DNA of 64,000 nt from the NCBI GenBank assembly GCA_023249305.1, contig JAHFCU010000009.1, positions 1 to 64,000 of the forward strand, given 5' to 3'. The stretch's first letter is position 1, and each line of letters opens with the position of its first letter. The notes beneath the pieces are model-generated. The model worked only from the letters and a program-made list of their open reading frames with translations. It ran no database searches and had not been told where the DNA came from. Positions 50,401-59,317 of this stretch are shown piece after piece. Made by a program: the position numbers and the translations under genes. This DNA is from Gemmatimonadota bacterium. Its GTDB lineage: Bacteria > Gemmatimonadota > Gemmatimonadetes > Gemmatimonadales > Gemmatimonadaceae.

Positions 50401-51627
50401 AGCACCGCGCAGCACATCAAGTTCTTCGTGTCAACCAACCGGTTCTCGCACTTCAACGATCTCGTTATTGACAACGCCGCCGGCGTTTCGATGGACAGCG
50501 TGAACTACGACAACGGTGGCGGCTCGATGTATGGCGGCATCAATGAGGTGGGGCGCCACCTCACGATTCTCAACGGCACGCTGACGGGGACGAGGGGCAG
50601 CTACGTGCGCATCGGCGGCACGCTCACCGATGCCGTGGGCGGCCGAGTGACGGTGCCTCGGGTGTACTTCGATTCGTCGGCCACGCCGCTGAGCAGCACG
50701 ACGACGACGCTCAGCGCGCCCAAGGTGTACTTCAATGCGCCGGTGACGGCCGTGCTTGGCGCTAACCTTACGGTCAACGGCGATGTCACACTGACCGGCA
50801 ACGACACCCTCAAGCTCAACAGTCACACGGTCAACGTGACCGGCGCGTTCAGCGCCGCACTCTGCTGCACGTACGGCCAGGTGATCATGAACAACGCCGC
50901 CGACGTGCTGAACGTGACGGGGCCCATCTCGCTGGCGCAGTATGGCAGCGCCGGGACGTTCACGGCCGGCGTGATTAGCGCGGGTGCCGGCTTCGATGGC
51001 AGCTTCATGCAGGCGTCCGGAACTCACAAGCTGGTGCTGAAGGGACTAGGTCGCAACTCGCTGTCGATGAGTTCCACGGACTCGACGACCGGCTCGTACC
51101 TCAATGACCTCGAGATCGCGAACACGGCGCTGGATACGGTCGCCATCGGCGCGAGCATCTACGTGAAGGGGATGTTCACGAAGACGACGAGCGGTGCGAC
51201 GGTCGTGTACCAGCCCACGGGCCAGGGTCGGCTGCACGTGAACGGCATCAACGTCACGCAACCGGTGTCGTTCATTCGGGTGCCGCTCTACATCGTGGGC
51301 GGTGGACCGGTGACGGCGTTCGGCAACGCCACCTTCAAGGATGACTGGTACTATACCTCGGATGACCCCGGCGCTGGCGGGACGCAGATGTGGCACTTGG
51401 CCATCATCCGCGGCGGCACGGGGAGCTACACGTTCGATGGACTCACGTTCGACAACGTCACGCCGGCGCCATCGCCGCCGAACCCGCGCGGCAATCCGTG
51501 GGGTTTCGTCAACGTGCAGGGTCCCTCCGGGCTGAACGTGAATCTCACGACGGCGACGCCGTCGTCCACGCTCGGCCTCGCGAAGAGCATCGCGTCGGGC
51601 GGTGCGGCACTCAGCTGGCTGCCGTAG
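47422..51627 (+). CDS. large surface lipoprotein with Big_1/Big_2-like Ig repeats and beta-rich C-terminal half
   Basis: Lipobox-like LVGLVLTSC; repeated Ig-like modules between about 47998 and 49765; C-terminal repetitive beta-strand sequence. Confidence 0.8.
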   Translation: MTMPPPLIAAIALTATIVVLRRAARTSLGARRVLARGVLLASLVGLVLTSCGREVTAPGGESLRLARGVSFLAQFPPAFANLQSVSSLVPFARVRVVFRHADGSVALDTVVDFSSSGPDQVSVSFMLHLSPTAPPSGEPMALTLDYQNAAGETVFHGGPTPLVVVPSLPGSPAPTPVQVPVSYSGTGSNAAGVRIAPRSLTVAAGDNFTFTASAVDASGAVLSNTPMVWSSLDPTVATIANVSAGAGSALLARGPARIVVQLLTGQADTVTLTVQPKLAAIASISGSGQAGAGGATLPQPVVVKTTATDGLPLAGVSVTFAASAGGSVGAATVVTNASGLAQTTWQLAPALGAQSLTATATGLSAPVTFTATSTSGPPAKLAISTQPLDGTAGALLPPVEVKVVDAAGNPTTYSGAVTMALGAAPSGAAVIGTTTVNAAGGIATFSALRIRKAGIGYTFVASAPSLTGVNTAAFNVAAAPGFALAVGGGSGQGGQVGSLLPAPISVLVTDSCGNPAPGATINFSVPAGDGSVSPASAVTGADGTAATRWTLGQTTGFRIMTAAGAGLTPSAINVGASVAPLVQLQFVQQPVSATAGLLISPAITVRALNAAGATDTLFTGSVTVAFQSNVAGATLAGTLTKAAVRGVATFNDLRVRKAGTGYTVGASASGYGSATSAAFNITAGPAATITVASGNAQSGPTSTALTNPIVALVSDSTGNPLSGVTVTWATSGGTVSPGSGLTNASGLASATWTLGPSGGAQSATATVSPLPSATFTVTASAPPSTYSKTWTGATSTDWSTATNWSPAGVPTSSDSTLIPVVTNQPVLSALTSIGKLTVNGGATVNLNGFVLDIYGNVDSQGSITGSTGSFILVQSPVTVSGNFTAPSMFLPGGASLSGNTTITSNSLQMTGYLTTLAFNSHTLTVVGNATMALHMVNANDSLVVTGTFTANSGLSPSATDLTAGTIVVGGDFVQQGMYQTFPARGTHKVVMKGSTAQHIKFFVSTNRFSHFNDLVIDNAAGVSMDSVNYDNGGGSMYGGINEVGRHLTILNGTLTGTRGSYVRIGGTLTDAVGGRVTVPRVYFDSSATPLSSTTTTLSAPKVYFNAPVTAVLGANLTVNGDVTLTGNDTLKLNSHTVNVTGAFSAALCCTYGQVIMNNAADVLNVTGPISLAQYGSAGTFTAGVISAGAGFDGSFMQASGTHKLVLKGLGRNSLSMSSTDSTTGSYLNDLEIANTALDTVAIGASIYVKGMFTKTTSGATVVYQPTGQGRLHVNGINVTQPVSFIRVPLYIVGGGPVTAFGNATFKDDWYYTSDDPGAGGTQMWHLAIIRGGTGSYTFDGLTFDNVTPAPSPPNPRGNPWGFVNVQGPSGLNVNLTTATPSSTLGLAKSIASGGAALSWLP

Positions 51628-51652
51628 CGCAGCGCGCGCGTGCAGCGCGGCA

Positions 51653-51683
51653 AAGGGCGGAGGCCTCATCGGCCTCCGCCCTT
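51653..51683 (+). terminator. intrinsic terminator after Ig-repeat gene
   Basis: Perfect 13-bp stem aagggcggaggcc / ggcctccgccctt, 5-nt loop, followed by ctgttgtcttctg. Confidence 0.75.
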
Positions 51684-51734
51684 CTGTTGTCTTCTGCCAC
51701 TCTCTGTCGCTTTCTGCTGCCCTCTTCTCGCTAG

Positions 51735-51807
51735 AGCGGGAAACGGGACTCGAACCCGCGACCCCAACCTTGGCAAGGTTGTGCTCTACCAACTGAGCTA
51801 TTCCCGC
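51735..51807 (-). tRNA. tRNA-Gly (anticodon GCC)
   Basis: Minus strand GCGGGAATAGCTCAGTTGGTAGAGCACAACCTTGCCAAGGTTGGGGTCGCGGGTTCGAGTCCCGTTTCCCGCT. Confidence 0.96.
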
Positions 51808-51850
51808 GTGCCTCGCATTCTAGTGCGACCGATGGACCGCTGCAACGGGC

Positions 51851-53008
51851 TCATGTCTCCAGCCTCGCCCCGTCATCCGCGCTCACGATCCACGTTCGCG
51901 GCCGATGTCCGATGGCCTGTGCGTAGGCTGGTGGCAACGCCTCCTCAACCGCATGAAGCGCCGCTTCTTCGCCAAACACAATGGCGCAGCCACCCCACCC
52001 GGCGCCGGTGAGCCTCGCCCCCGCAACGCCCGGCATGCGCATCGCATACTCGACTACCCAGTCGAGCTCCCGCGACGAACACCCGTAGTCGTCCCGCAGC
52101 GATGTGTGCGACGCGAGCGCGAGTTCCCCGGGAAAACGCGACCCGGCAGCCAGCACCTCTTCCACCAGTCGCACGCGTTCGCACTCGGCCACGACGTGCC
52201 GCGCTCGGCGCCGAGACACCTCCGGCATGTCGGCGCGCTCGACCTCATCCATCGTGGCCGCGGCGAGGGCCGGCACGCCCGGCGCGATGCGCTGAATCGC
52301 CGCCAGCGCGGCGCCGCACTCCTTCACACGCTCGGCGTACGCGGAGCCGCGGAGGCTGCGCGGCACGGCCGTGTCCACCACGAGCACCGACTCCGTGAAC
52401 GAGACGGCGCGAACATGCACTGGCTCGAATCGCATGTGAAGCGCATGTCCAGCGCGCCCGCAGGCCGCCGAGAGTTGGTCCATCGCGCCGCACGGCACGC
52501 CCACGAACTGCCGCTCCGCGCGCTGGCACTCGAGCGCCAGCGCGATCGGCTCCGCGTCGAGCCCCAGCAGCGAGCGCACGGCAAAGTCAAACGACACCTC
52601 AAGCGCGGCGGAGGAGCTCAATCCGCTCCCTGATGGCACGTCGCTCGCGATGGCGACATCGAGTCCGGGCACATCCACACCGGCGCCGATGAGTTGATCG
52701 AGTACGCCCGACAAGTAGTCAGTCCACTTGCGACGCCGGGCGAGCCGCGCGTGGTCAATGCGCAGTACGCCGCCGGTGCCGCCCGAGTTCACGTGCGTGA
52801 CCTTCGCGCCGTCGTGAAGCCGAATTGCCACGGCGGTGCGGCGCTGGATGGCGATCGGCAGCGCCTCGCCGCCGTTGTAGTCCACGTGCTCGCCGATCAG
52901 GTTCACGCGCCCGGCCGCCGACGCCACGAGCGTCGGCTTGCCGCCGAACGACATCGCAAAATGGCGCCGTGCCTCGTCCGCGATCACGACCGCCTGCTCG
53001 CCGCTCAC
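51851..53008 (-). CDS. galK: galactokinase
   Basis: ASAAGRVNLIGEHVDYNGGEALPIAI; DVPSGSGLSSSAALEVS; GARLTGAGWGGCAIVF. Confidence 0.93.
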   Translation of the reverse strand: MSGEQAVVIADEARRHFAMSFGGKPTLVASAAGRVNLIGEHVDYNGGEALPIAIQRRTAVAIRLHDGAKVTHVNSGGTGGVLRIDHARLARRRKWTDYLSGVLDQLIGAGVDVPGLDVAIASDVPSGSGLSSSAALEVSFDFAVRSLLGLDAEPIALALECQRAERQFVGVPCGAMDQLSAACGRAGHALHMRFEPVHVRAVSFTESVLVVDTAVPRSLRGSAYAERVKECGAALAAIQRIAPGVPALAAATMDEVERADMPEVSRRRARHVVAECERVRLVEEVLAAGSRFPGELALASHTSLRDDYGCSSRELDWVVEYAMRMPGVAGARLTGAGWGGCAIVFGEEAALHAVEEALPPAYAQAIGHRPRTWIVSADDGARLET

Positions 53009-54783
53009 GCGCGCACCCCGAACGCGTGCACGGCGTACCAGGTCGCGTAGGCCAACAGGCCAGAGAGCGCCGCATCGCCGCCGCCTGCCGTGCCGTTGCC
53101 TTCGGCGTCAATGCGCTCTGAAGCGAGGCCCAGCGAAAGCGGCGCCCGGCGCAGCCATTCGAGCACGTCGCCGGCATCGGGCCCCATCAGCCGCGCGAGC
53201 TGCTGCGCAAGGTGCGACGGTGCAGCAATCTTCTTCGCGGTGCGGCGGTAGGTGGAATCGCCGCGCTCCACGGTCTCGTACAGCGGCAGCCACAGCGCCG
53301 ACCCGATGGGATCGTCTTCCTCGCTGACCTTGCCGGCGAGATCGCTCGCCGCGACAAAGGCCGACTTGGCGCCGCCGGGCGCGAAGTGCCGCCGCAGGGC
53401 GGCGCGGACGCCTTCGGGATCTTGAAGTCCCTTCACCGCCTCCTCGTCGAGCGTGCGCTTGAGGCAGTCGAGCGCGTAGGCCACCACCGCGTTGCCATGC
53501 AACGTGAACGGTAGCGTGGCGCGGTCGCCGCCAAGCGTGACCTCGGTGTGGTAGAGCGGATGATCCTTGTCGCGTCGTGCGGCCAGGTCATCGCTCGACA
53601 CGTAGAGCGTGTCGGCCAGCACCGGCTCCTCGACGATCTGATCGTCGTTGGTGTCGCGTATGTAGCGGTCCACCGCGACGGCATACGCGGCACAGCCCTC
53701 GAGTGTGTAGCCGGGCTCAAACAGGGTGCCGTCAAAATAATGAGTGCCCTGCCCCGGCGCGTAACCGTGCACCTCGCACGCACGCAGAATGAGCTCGCGC
53801 GCAAACGGCGGATCGGCCAACTGCACGGCCGGGATGGTCCAGCACAGCGCCTCCCAGTCGCGAATGGTGACGCCCGCGGGATGCCAAGGCACGCGACTGC
53901 GCACGAGGTAGTACTGCGCGTCGTCAAGCGCGCGTGCGACACCGTAGAAGTACGCGAACAGCAGGTTGCGATTGACCAGCAGGTCAAGCGAGTCGTTGCC
54001 CGTGGATTGTTCGAGCGCCCCCAGCGCCTCGCGAGTGGCCGCGAGCAACGCGCGCCACCCGCGCCGACGCAGCACTCCGAGGATGGCCTGCGCACCGTCG
54101 CGCTCGGGGCCGGCGGCGATGTAGAACGCGCACTCGATGCGCGCGTCGGCCGGCAGCGTGAAGGTCCGCTCCAACGCGTAGCTCGGCGCTCCGCCGTCGC
54201 GCATGATCGTGATGGCCTCTTCGTCGCTCGCAATGGCCAGCGCACCCAACCCCGGCGCGCTCGTGCCGTCGAGCACGACCGTGCCAGCATCCCCTGCACT
54301 GATCCGTGGCGCATCCTCGAGTGTGCGCGGCGTGCGCACGCGCACCTGCCGGTGTCCGAGCATCCCCTCGAGGGAAATCGCGATGCCCCGCTCGCTGGCG
54401 CCTCGATTCTCCACCGCGATGGCGTAGACGGCGCCGGCGATGTCGGAGTCGAGGCCGAATGGAGCGAAGAGCGTGCCGCGGATTATCAGGTCGCCCACCG
54501 TCGCCGTAAACGTCGGCAGCCACTGATACGCCCGTTCCCACGCGATGCCACCCTTCGCCAGCTCTACGCGTTCGCCATCCACCTCGAGCACCGGACGCGC
54601 GAGTGGCGGCCCATCACCCGAGAGGAACCCTTCGTCGCCGGCAAACTCCACGGCCGAGCGCGCGCCACGATGCAGAATCCCGAGGGCGTGAACCGAGCCG
54701 TCCACCGGGTGTACGCATGGGAGCGACACCCAGTGGTTGCCGGTGACCTGCCAAGGGATGCTCGGAAGTGACGGGTCTCGCAT
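53005..54783 (-). CDS. glycoside-hydrolase-like protein (probable alpha/alpha toroid), family unassigned
   Basis: PWHPAGVTIRDWEALCWTIPAVQLADPPFARELILRACEVHG...GTHYFDGTLFEPGYTLEGCAAYAVAVDRYIRDT; 4-nt coupling to galK. Confidence 0.6.
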   Translation of the reverse strand: MRDPSLPSIPWQVTGNHWVSLPCVHPVDGSVHALGILHRGARSAVEFAGDEGFLSGDGPPLARPVLEVDGERVELAKGGIAWERAYQWLPTFTATVGDLIIRGTLFAPFGLDSDIAGAVYAIAVENRGASERGIAISLEGMLGHRQVRVRTPRTLEDAPRISAGDAGTVVLDGTSAPGLGALAIASDEEAITIMRDGGAPSYALERTFTLPADARIECAFYIAAGPERDGAQAILGVLRRRGWRALLAATREALGALEQSTGNDSLDLLVNRNLLFAYFYGVARALDDAQYYLVRSRVPWHPAGVTIRDWEALCWTIPAVQLADPPFARELILRACEVHGYAPGQGTHYFDGTLFEPGYTLEGCAAYAVAVDRYIRDTNDDQIVEEPVLADTLYVSSDDLAARRDKDHPLYHTEVTLGGDRATLPFTLHGNAVVAYALDCLKRTLDEEAVKGLQDPEGVRAALRRHFAPGGAKSAFVAASDLAGKVSEEDDPIGSALWLPLYETVERGDSTYRRTAKKIAAPSHLAQQLARLMGPDAGDVLEWLRRAPLSLGLASERIDAEGNGTAGGGDAALSGLLAYATWYAVHAFGVRA

Positions 54784-54806
54784 TAGGTTTCGTGGTCGCG
54801 TAAGTC

Positions 54807-56537
54807 ATGCCAAACTTAGCGAGTTCCCATTCCCCACGCCTTTTGATGATGGTGCGTCGTTCCATCGTCTTGTTTGCGTTGCCAGCCCTGCTGGCGTTCA
54901 TGATCACCGCCCGCAAGGCGGTGGCGCAACGCGCGTTGGGCTTCGGCGACGATGCGGCCGCGCTTCCCGTAGGCCGCATGCGCGTCAGCCTCGGGGCGCT
55001 TTGGGACCGGGCGAACGAGCGTTATGATGCCAACGGCAATCTGCGCACGCTCGGGGCGAGCGCGAGCGCCTCGTCGTGGAATGGACTTTTCGATGCGCGC
55101 CTCGCCGCCGCGTCCCCGCTTGCATCGGTGTTGTCGGGGCTTGGAAGCGTCGACGCATCACTTGGCACGCTCGCCATCGGCCGCCGAGACGCGTCGGCTG
55201 ATGCCTTGCTCGGCGTCGAGCTTGGCGTGCTGCCGCGCCTTACGGTCGGCGCGCGCGTGCACGTGGCGAGCCATGCGATCGAGCCGGGCGTCGCGCTCAA
55301 CACGGCGCGTGTCGAGGGGACGATGGGCCTCAACCCCGCGTGGACGAACACGGCGGCCCGCGACCGCAACGCGCTGCTGCTCACCCAATTCGACAGCGCC
55401 ATCGCGCAGACGGCGCGCCGCATCACGACGTGTCAGGCGAGCCCCAGCACGGCAGGGTGTGCGCCCATCACCGCAAACGTCGCGGCGGCGCAGGCGGTCG
55501 TGGCGAACGCAACGGCCTTTGCGAACGCGCTCAACTCGCTCTACGGCGGCCGGAAGAACGCCGTTGGCCTGCCCTTCGTTCCCGTCGGCACCGGCGCCGC
55601 GCAGATGGCAATCAACCAGCGCGTGCTCGGTTACCGCGACCAGTTCGCCGCACTAGGCAACAGCACCATTGGCACGCAGGGGCCCGCCGCCGCCGCGCTG
55701 TTTTCGCCGGCCGATCTCACATCACTGCTTACCGACTCGCTCTACGGGTATCGCCTGCGGCCGCTGCGCGCCGTACACGCGTACGGCGTCGGCGACGTGA
55801 ACGTGCATCTCAAGTTTCGCATCTACCAGACGGTGGGCGATGACACGGCGAGCATTCGCGGGTTCGCGTTTCGGCAGGCGGTCGGTGCGTCCGTTCGCGT
55901 GAGCGGCGGCTCGTTGCCTGACGCCAGCGAGCCGTTCGCACCAGTGACCGGCAGCGGAGGCAGCGGGGTCAGCGCGCAGTCGTTCACCGATCTGTTCTAC
56001 GGTCAGCGTTTTTCGATGACCGTCGTGGTGGGTGTCGCTCAGTCGCAAGCGCAGAACTACGCGATGCGCGTGCCCTCGGCGAGCGCTCCCACTGTAGGCG
56101 GTGTTCCCTTCCCGCTCGTGACGGCCGATCGCGAGATGCAACTCGCGCGCACGCCGGGATCGCAGCTCGACATCGCCGTGACGCCGCGGTTCGCCCTGAC
56201 CGGCAACATGTGGCTGGGCGCGAGCTGGTCCTTCTCGCATCAAGCGGCGGACACGTGGACGACGTCGGTACTCGACGTTACTGGGTCCGGTACGTCGAGC
56301 AGCGCCACGGCGGATGCGCAGACGTGGGCGGCGGCGACCGATTGGTCCGAGCAGCGTCTCGCCCTGGGCGGCACGTACTCCACGGTGGAGGCCACGCGTG
56401 AGGGCCGCGCCCGTCTCGCGTTCGATGTGACGTACGAACACCAGCAGACGCTCACGGGAACAGGGTGGCGCGTGTCGCACCTCAATCGCGACGTCGTGAC
56501 GGTGCGCTGGTACCCGCAAGTCTGGGGGCGCCGCTAG
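54807..56537 (+). CDS. hypothetical outer-membrane/exported protein
   Basis: Signal peptide (MMVRRSIVLFALPALLAFMITARKAVAQ) with barrel-like strands; start could be 54807 or the internal ATGs near 54846. Confidence 0.7.
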   Translation: MPNLASSHSPRLLMMVRRSIVLFALPALLAFMITARKAVAQRALGFGDDAAALPVGRMRVSLGALWDRANERYDANGNLRTLGASASASSWNGLFDARLAAASPLASVLSGLGSVDASLGTLAIGRRDASADALLGVELGVLPRLTVGARVHVASHAIEPGVALNTARVEGTMGLNPAWTNTAARDRNALLLTQFDSAIAQTARRITTCQASPSTAGCAPITANVAAAQAVVANATAFANALNSLYGGRKNAVGLPFVPVGTGAAQMAINQRVLGYRDQFAALGNSTIGTQGPAAAALFSPADLTSLLTDSLYGYRLRPLRAVHAYGVGDVNVHLKFRIYQTVGDDTASIRGFAFRQAVGASVRVSGGSLPDASEPFAPVTGSGGSGVSAQSFTDLFYGQRFSMTVVVGVAQSQAQNYAMRVPSASAPTVGGVPFPLVTADREMQLARTPGSQLDIAVTPRFALTGNMWLGASWSFSHQAADTWTTSVLDVTGSGTSSSATADAQTWAAATDWSEQRLALGGTYSTVEATREGRARLAFDVTYEHQQTLTGTGWRVSHLNRDVVTVRWYPQVWGRR

Positions 56538-58288
56538 GCGCTTCGACCGCGCGCGTTGCGGCGCGTCGTGTTCTTCGGCCCGGACGTCGCACCTCCGGCT
56601 CTCCCGGCTCCCCCGGCACTCCCGGCACCCGATGCTAACTGCTCGCGGGCGTGCGCACGGCTCGTGGCGCTGTCGGCGTCGCCACCCAGCATGCGCGCGA
56701 CTTCCTCGACCCGGGCGTCGCCGTCGAGCACCTCGATGTCGGCCGTGGTCACCCCGTCTTTCGCGCCCTTGTGCACGCGAATGTGGTGATGCGCGCGCGA
56801 CGCAATCTGCGGCAGGTGCGTGATGGCGAACACTTGATGGTGCGCGGCGACGCGGCGCATCGCATCGCCAACCTGCTGCCCCACCTTGCCGCCGATGCCC
56901 GCGTCCACTTCGTCGAAGATGAGCGTGGGCACGCGGTCCACGCCCGCGAGAATCGTCTTGAGGGCCAGCATCACGCGCGCGAGTTCGCCGCCTGACGCCA
57001 CGCGGGAGAGCGGACGCGCGTCGTGGCCGACGTTCAGCGCCACGCGAAACTCCACATCCTCCGCGCCCACGGCGCCTGGTTCGGTGCGCGCGGCGAGGGT
57101 CACGTGGAACCGGCCGTCTTCGAGGCCGAGCCCCGGGAACTGCGCGTCGACCTCCCGCGCGAGGCGCGTCGCCGCCTTGTGTCGCAGCTTGCTCAGCGCC
57201 GTCGCCGCCTCGACGAGCGCTGCCTCCGCCGTCGTTTCGCCCTCTGCAAGCTCGCGCAGGTCGAGCGTCGCACTGTCGAGCAGCGACAACTCAGCGCGCG
57301 CCTCACGCCCTGTTGCAAGGACCGCGGCGATCGTGCCACCGTACTTCTTCACTAGGCGGAAGACCAGGTCGCGCCGCCGCTCCACATCCGCGAGCCGCGC
57401 CGGATCGCGCTCCACTGTCTCGGCGTACGCTGAAACCTCTCGCGCCAGTTCTTCGAGGGCGTAGTACGCCGCATCGTACAGCTCCTGCAGGCGCGCGGTC
57501 GACGGATCAATGCGCTGAAGCGTCGCGAGCGGCTTTTGCAGGGCACCGAGCCGGGGGAGGACCGCGGCGTTGTCGCCTTCCAGCGCGTCGGACAGTTCGC
57601 TGGCGAGGGCGCGCAGTTCTTCCGCGTGCGACAGCCGGCGCGCTTCGTCATCGAGCTTCTGTTCCTCACCTTCGATGAGCTTGGCCTCCGCGATCTCGCG
57701 CGCCACGTGCTGCAGGTAGTCGGCGCGCTTCTGGGCGGCGTCGCGCCGCGCGATCAGGTCAGCCACGGCGTGCCGTGCGGCCATCAGCGCGGCGTGAGCC
57801 TTGGCGACCGCGGCCGCCTGCGCCTGCGCGCCCGCGAACGCGTCGAGTATGCGACGCTGGGCTTCCGGGTCCAGCAGCGACTGTGCCTCATGCTGGCCAT
57901 GCACGTTCACGAGCGCGCGCCCAACGTCAGAGAGCACGCCCGCTGTCACGCCGGTGCCGTTGATCCACGCCCGGGCCCGCCCGCCAGCCGAGGCGACCTC
58001 GCGCTTGAGCACGAGCACGCCGTCGTCGCAGTCAATGCCGCGCTCGTCGAGCTGCGCGCGCAGCTCGGGGGCGTCGCCGAGTTCGAACGTGCCTTCCACG
58101 ACAGCGCGATCGGCTCCCGGACGCACCAGATCGGCTGTCGCCCGCTCGCCGATGAGCAGGCCCAGCGCGCCGACGATGATCGACTTCCCCGCCCCCGTCT
58201 CGCCCGACAGCACGTTCAGCCCCGGAGCAAGCGGCAGCACCACGGCGTCAATGATGGCGAAGTTGCGGATGCGGAGTTCGGCGAGCAT
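56534..58288 (-). CDS. recN: DNA repair protein RecN
   Basis: MLAELRIRNFAIIDAVVLPLAPGLNVLSGETGAGKSIIVGAL; SGGELARVMLALK; LIFDEVDAGIGG. Confidence 0.96.
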   Translation of the reverse strand: MLAELRIRNFAIIDAVVLPLAPGLNVLSGETGAGKSIIVGALGLLIGERATADLVRPGADRAVVEGTFELGDAPELRAQLDERGIDCDDGVLVLKREVASAGGRARAWINGTGVTAGVLSDVGRALVNVHGQHEAQSLLDPEAQRRILDAFAGAQAQAAAVAKAHAALMAARHAVADLIARRDAAQKRADYLQHVAREIAEAKLIEGEEQKLDDEARRLSHAEELRALASELSDALEGDNAAVLPRLGALQKPLATLQRIDPSTARLQELYDAAYYALEELAREVSAYAETVERDPARLADVERRRDLVFRLVKKYGGTIAAVLATGREARAELSLLDSATLDLRELAEGETTAEAALVEAATALSKLRHKAATRLAREVDAQFPGLGLEDGRFHVTLAARTEPGAVGAEDVEFRVALNVGHDARPLSRVASGGELARVMLALKTILAGVDRVPTLIFDEVDAGIGGKVGQQVGDAMRRVAAHHQVFAITHLPQIASRAHHHIRVHKGAKDGVTTADIEVLDGDARVEEVARMLGGDADSATSRAHAREQLASGAGSAGGAGRAGGATSGPKNTTRRNARGRSA

Positions 58289-58296
58289 GAGAACGA

Positions 58297-58323
58297 CAGA
58301 CGGTGGACGGTAGACGGTAGACG
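58297..58323. repeat. short imperfect tandem repeat (agacggt-type units)
   Basis: cagacggtggacggtagacggtagacgga upstream of recN. Confidence 0.7.
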
Positions 58324-58453
58324 GAATCCGCGGACAACAAGCAACTGATTCACGCGGCGCGCAAGGCAGTCGTCAGGCGAACGAGTCAATCCATATCGGA
58401 ATCCGCAATCAGGATCACTGATCGCAATCCTGAGTCACCGTCCGCCATCGCCC

Positions 58454-59317
58454 TTACCTGTCTCGCTCCGCAATCCCGCCCCAGCCCATTTTTGCCCTGA
58501 GCCGGCCAAAGAACGTCGAGTCGTCCATGCGCACGATGCGCACCGGCTGCGGCGACCGCCGCACGAGGAGCCGCTGGTTGGGGCCAAGCTTCGTGCCCAC
58601 CTGCCCGTCCACCGTCACCAAAACCTCCGCGGGGGCATCGTCCGGTTGCACTTCGATGACCGCGTGCGACGGCACGACGAACGGCCGCATGGCGAGCGTG
58701 TGGGCCGCCACGGGAGTCACGACGATCGACTCCAAAGCCGGATCCACGATCGGGCCCCCCGCGGACAGCGAGTACGCCGTCGAGCCGGTGGGGGTGGAGA
58801 TCACGATGCCGTCGGCGGCCAGCGACCCAATGCGCTCGCCGCTCACCGTGATGGCGAGGTGCAGCACGCGCGCAAAGCCTCCCTTGTGCAGCACCACATC
58901 GTTGAGCGCACGCATTCGCGCGCCCGCCGTAGCTCCGCTAGTACGCCACTGCGCCTCGAGCGCCATGCGCTGCTCGGCGGTGAAGTCGCCGCGCGCGAAG
59001 CGTGGCAGCAGCGCGGCGAACTCCTCGGCCCGGCACGTGGTCAGGAAGCCCAGCTTGCCGAGGTTGACACCGAAGATCGGCGCCGACGACGCGCCCAGCA
59101 GCCGGGCGGCGCGCAAGAGCGTGCCGTCACCGCCAAACGCGAGCATCGCGTCGAGCGTGGTTGCGTCGCCGATCGGCGCCGCGTCACTCCCGGCTACGGC
59201 AAGCATCTCGCGCTCGAATTCGAGCTCCAGCCCCAGCGCCGGCGCTTGCGAGACCAAGTGACGCACGAGCTCATCGAGCCCGCCGTACTCAATGTGCCCG
59301 ACGACGCCGATGCGCAT
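58454..59317 (-). CDS. nadK: NAD kinase
   Basis: LAFGGDGTLLRAARLL; FGVNLGKLGFLT; DGIVISTPTGSTAYSLSAGGPIVDP. Confidence 0.96.
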   Translation of the reverse strand: MRIGVVGHIEYGGLDELVRHLVSQAPALGLELEFEREMLAVAGSDAAPIGDATTLDAMLAFGGDGTLLRAARLLGASSAPIFGVNLGKLGFLTTCRAEEFAALLPRFARGDFTAEQRMALEAQWRTSGATAGARMRALNDVVLHKGGFARVLHLAITVSGERIGSLAADGIVISTPTGSTAYSLSAGGPIVDPALESIVVTPVAAHTLAMRPFVVPSHAVIEVQPDDAPAEVLVTVDGQVGTKLGPNQRLLVRRSPQPVRIVRMDDSTFFGRLRAKMGWGGIAERDR

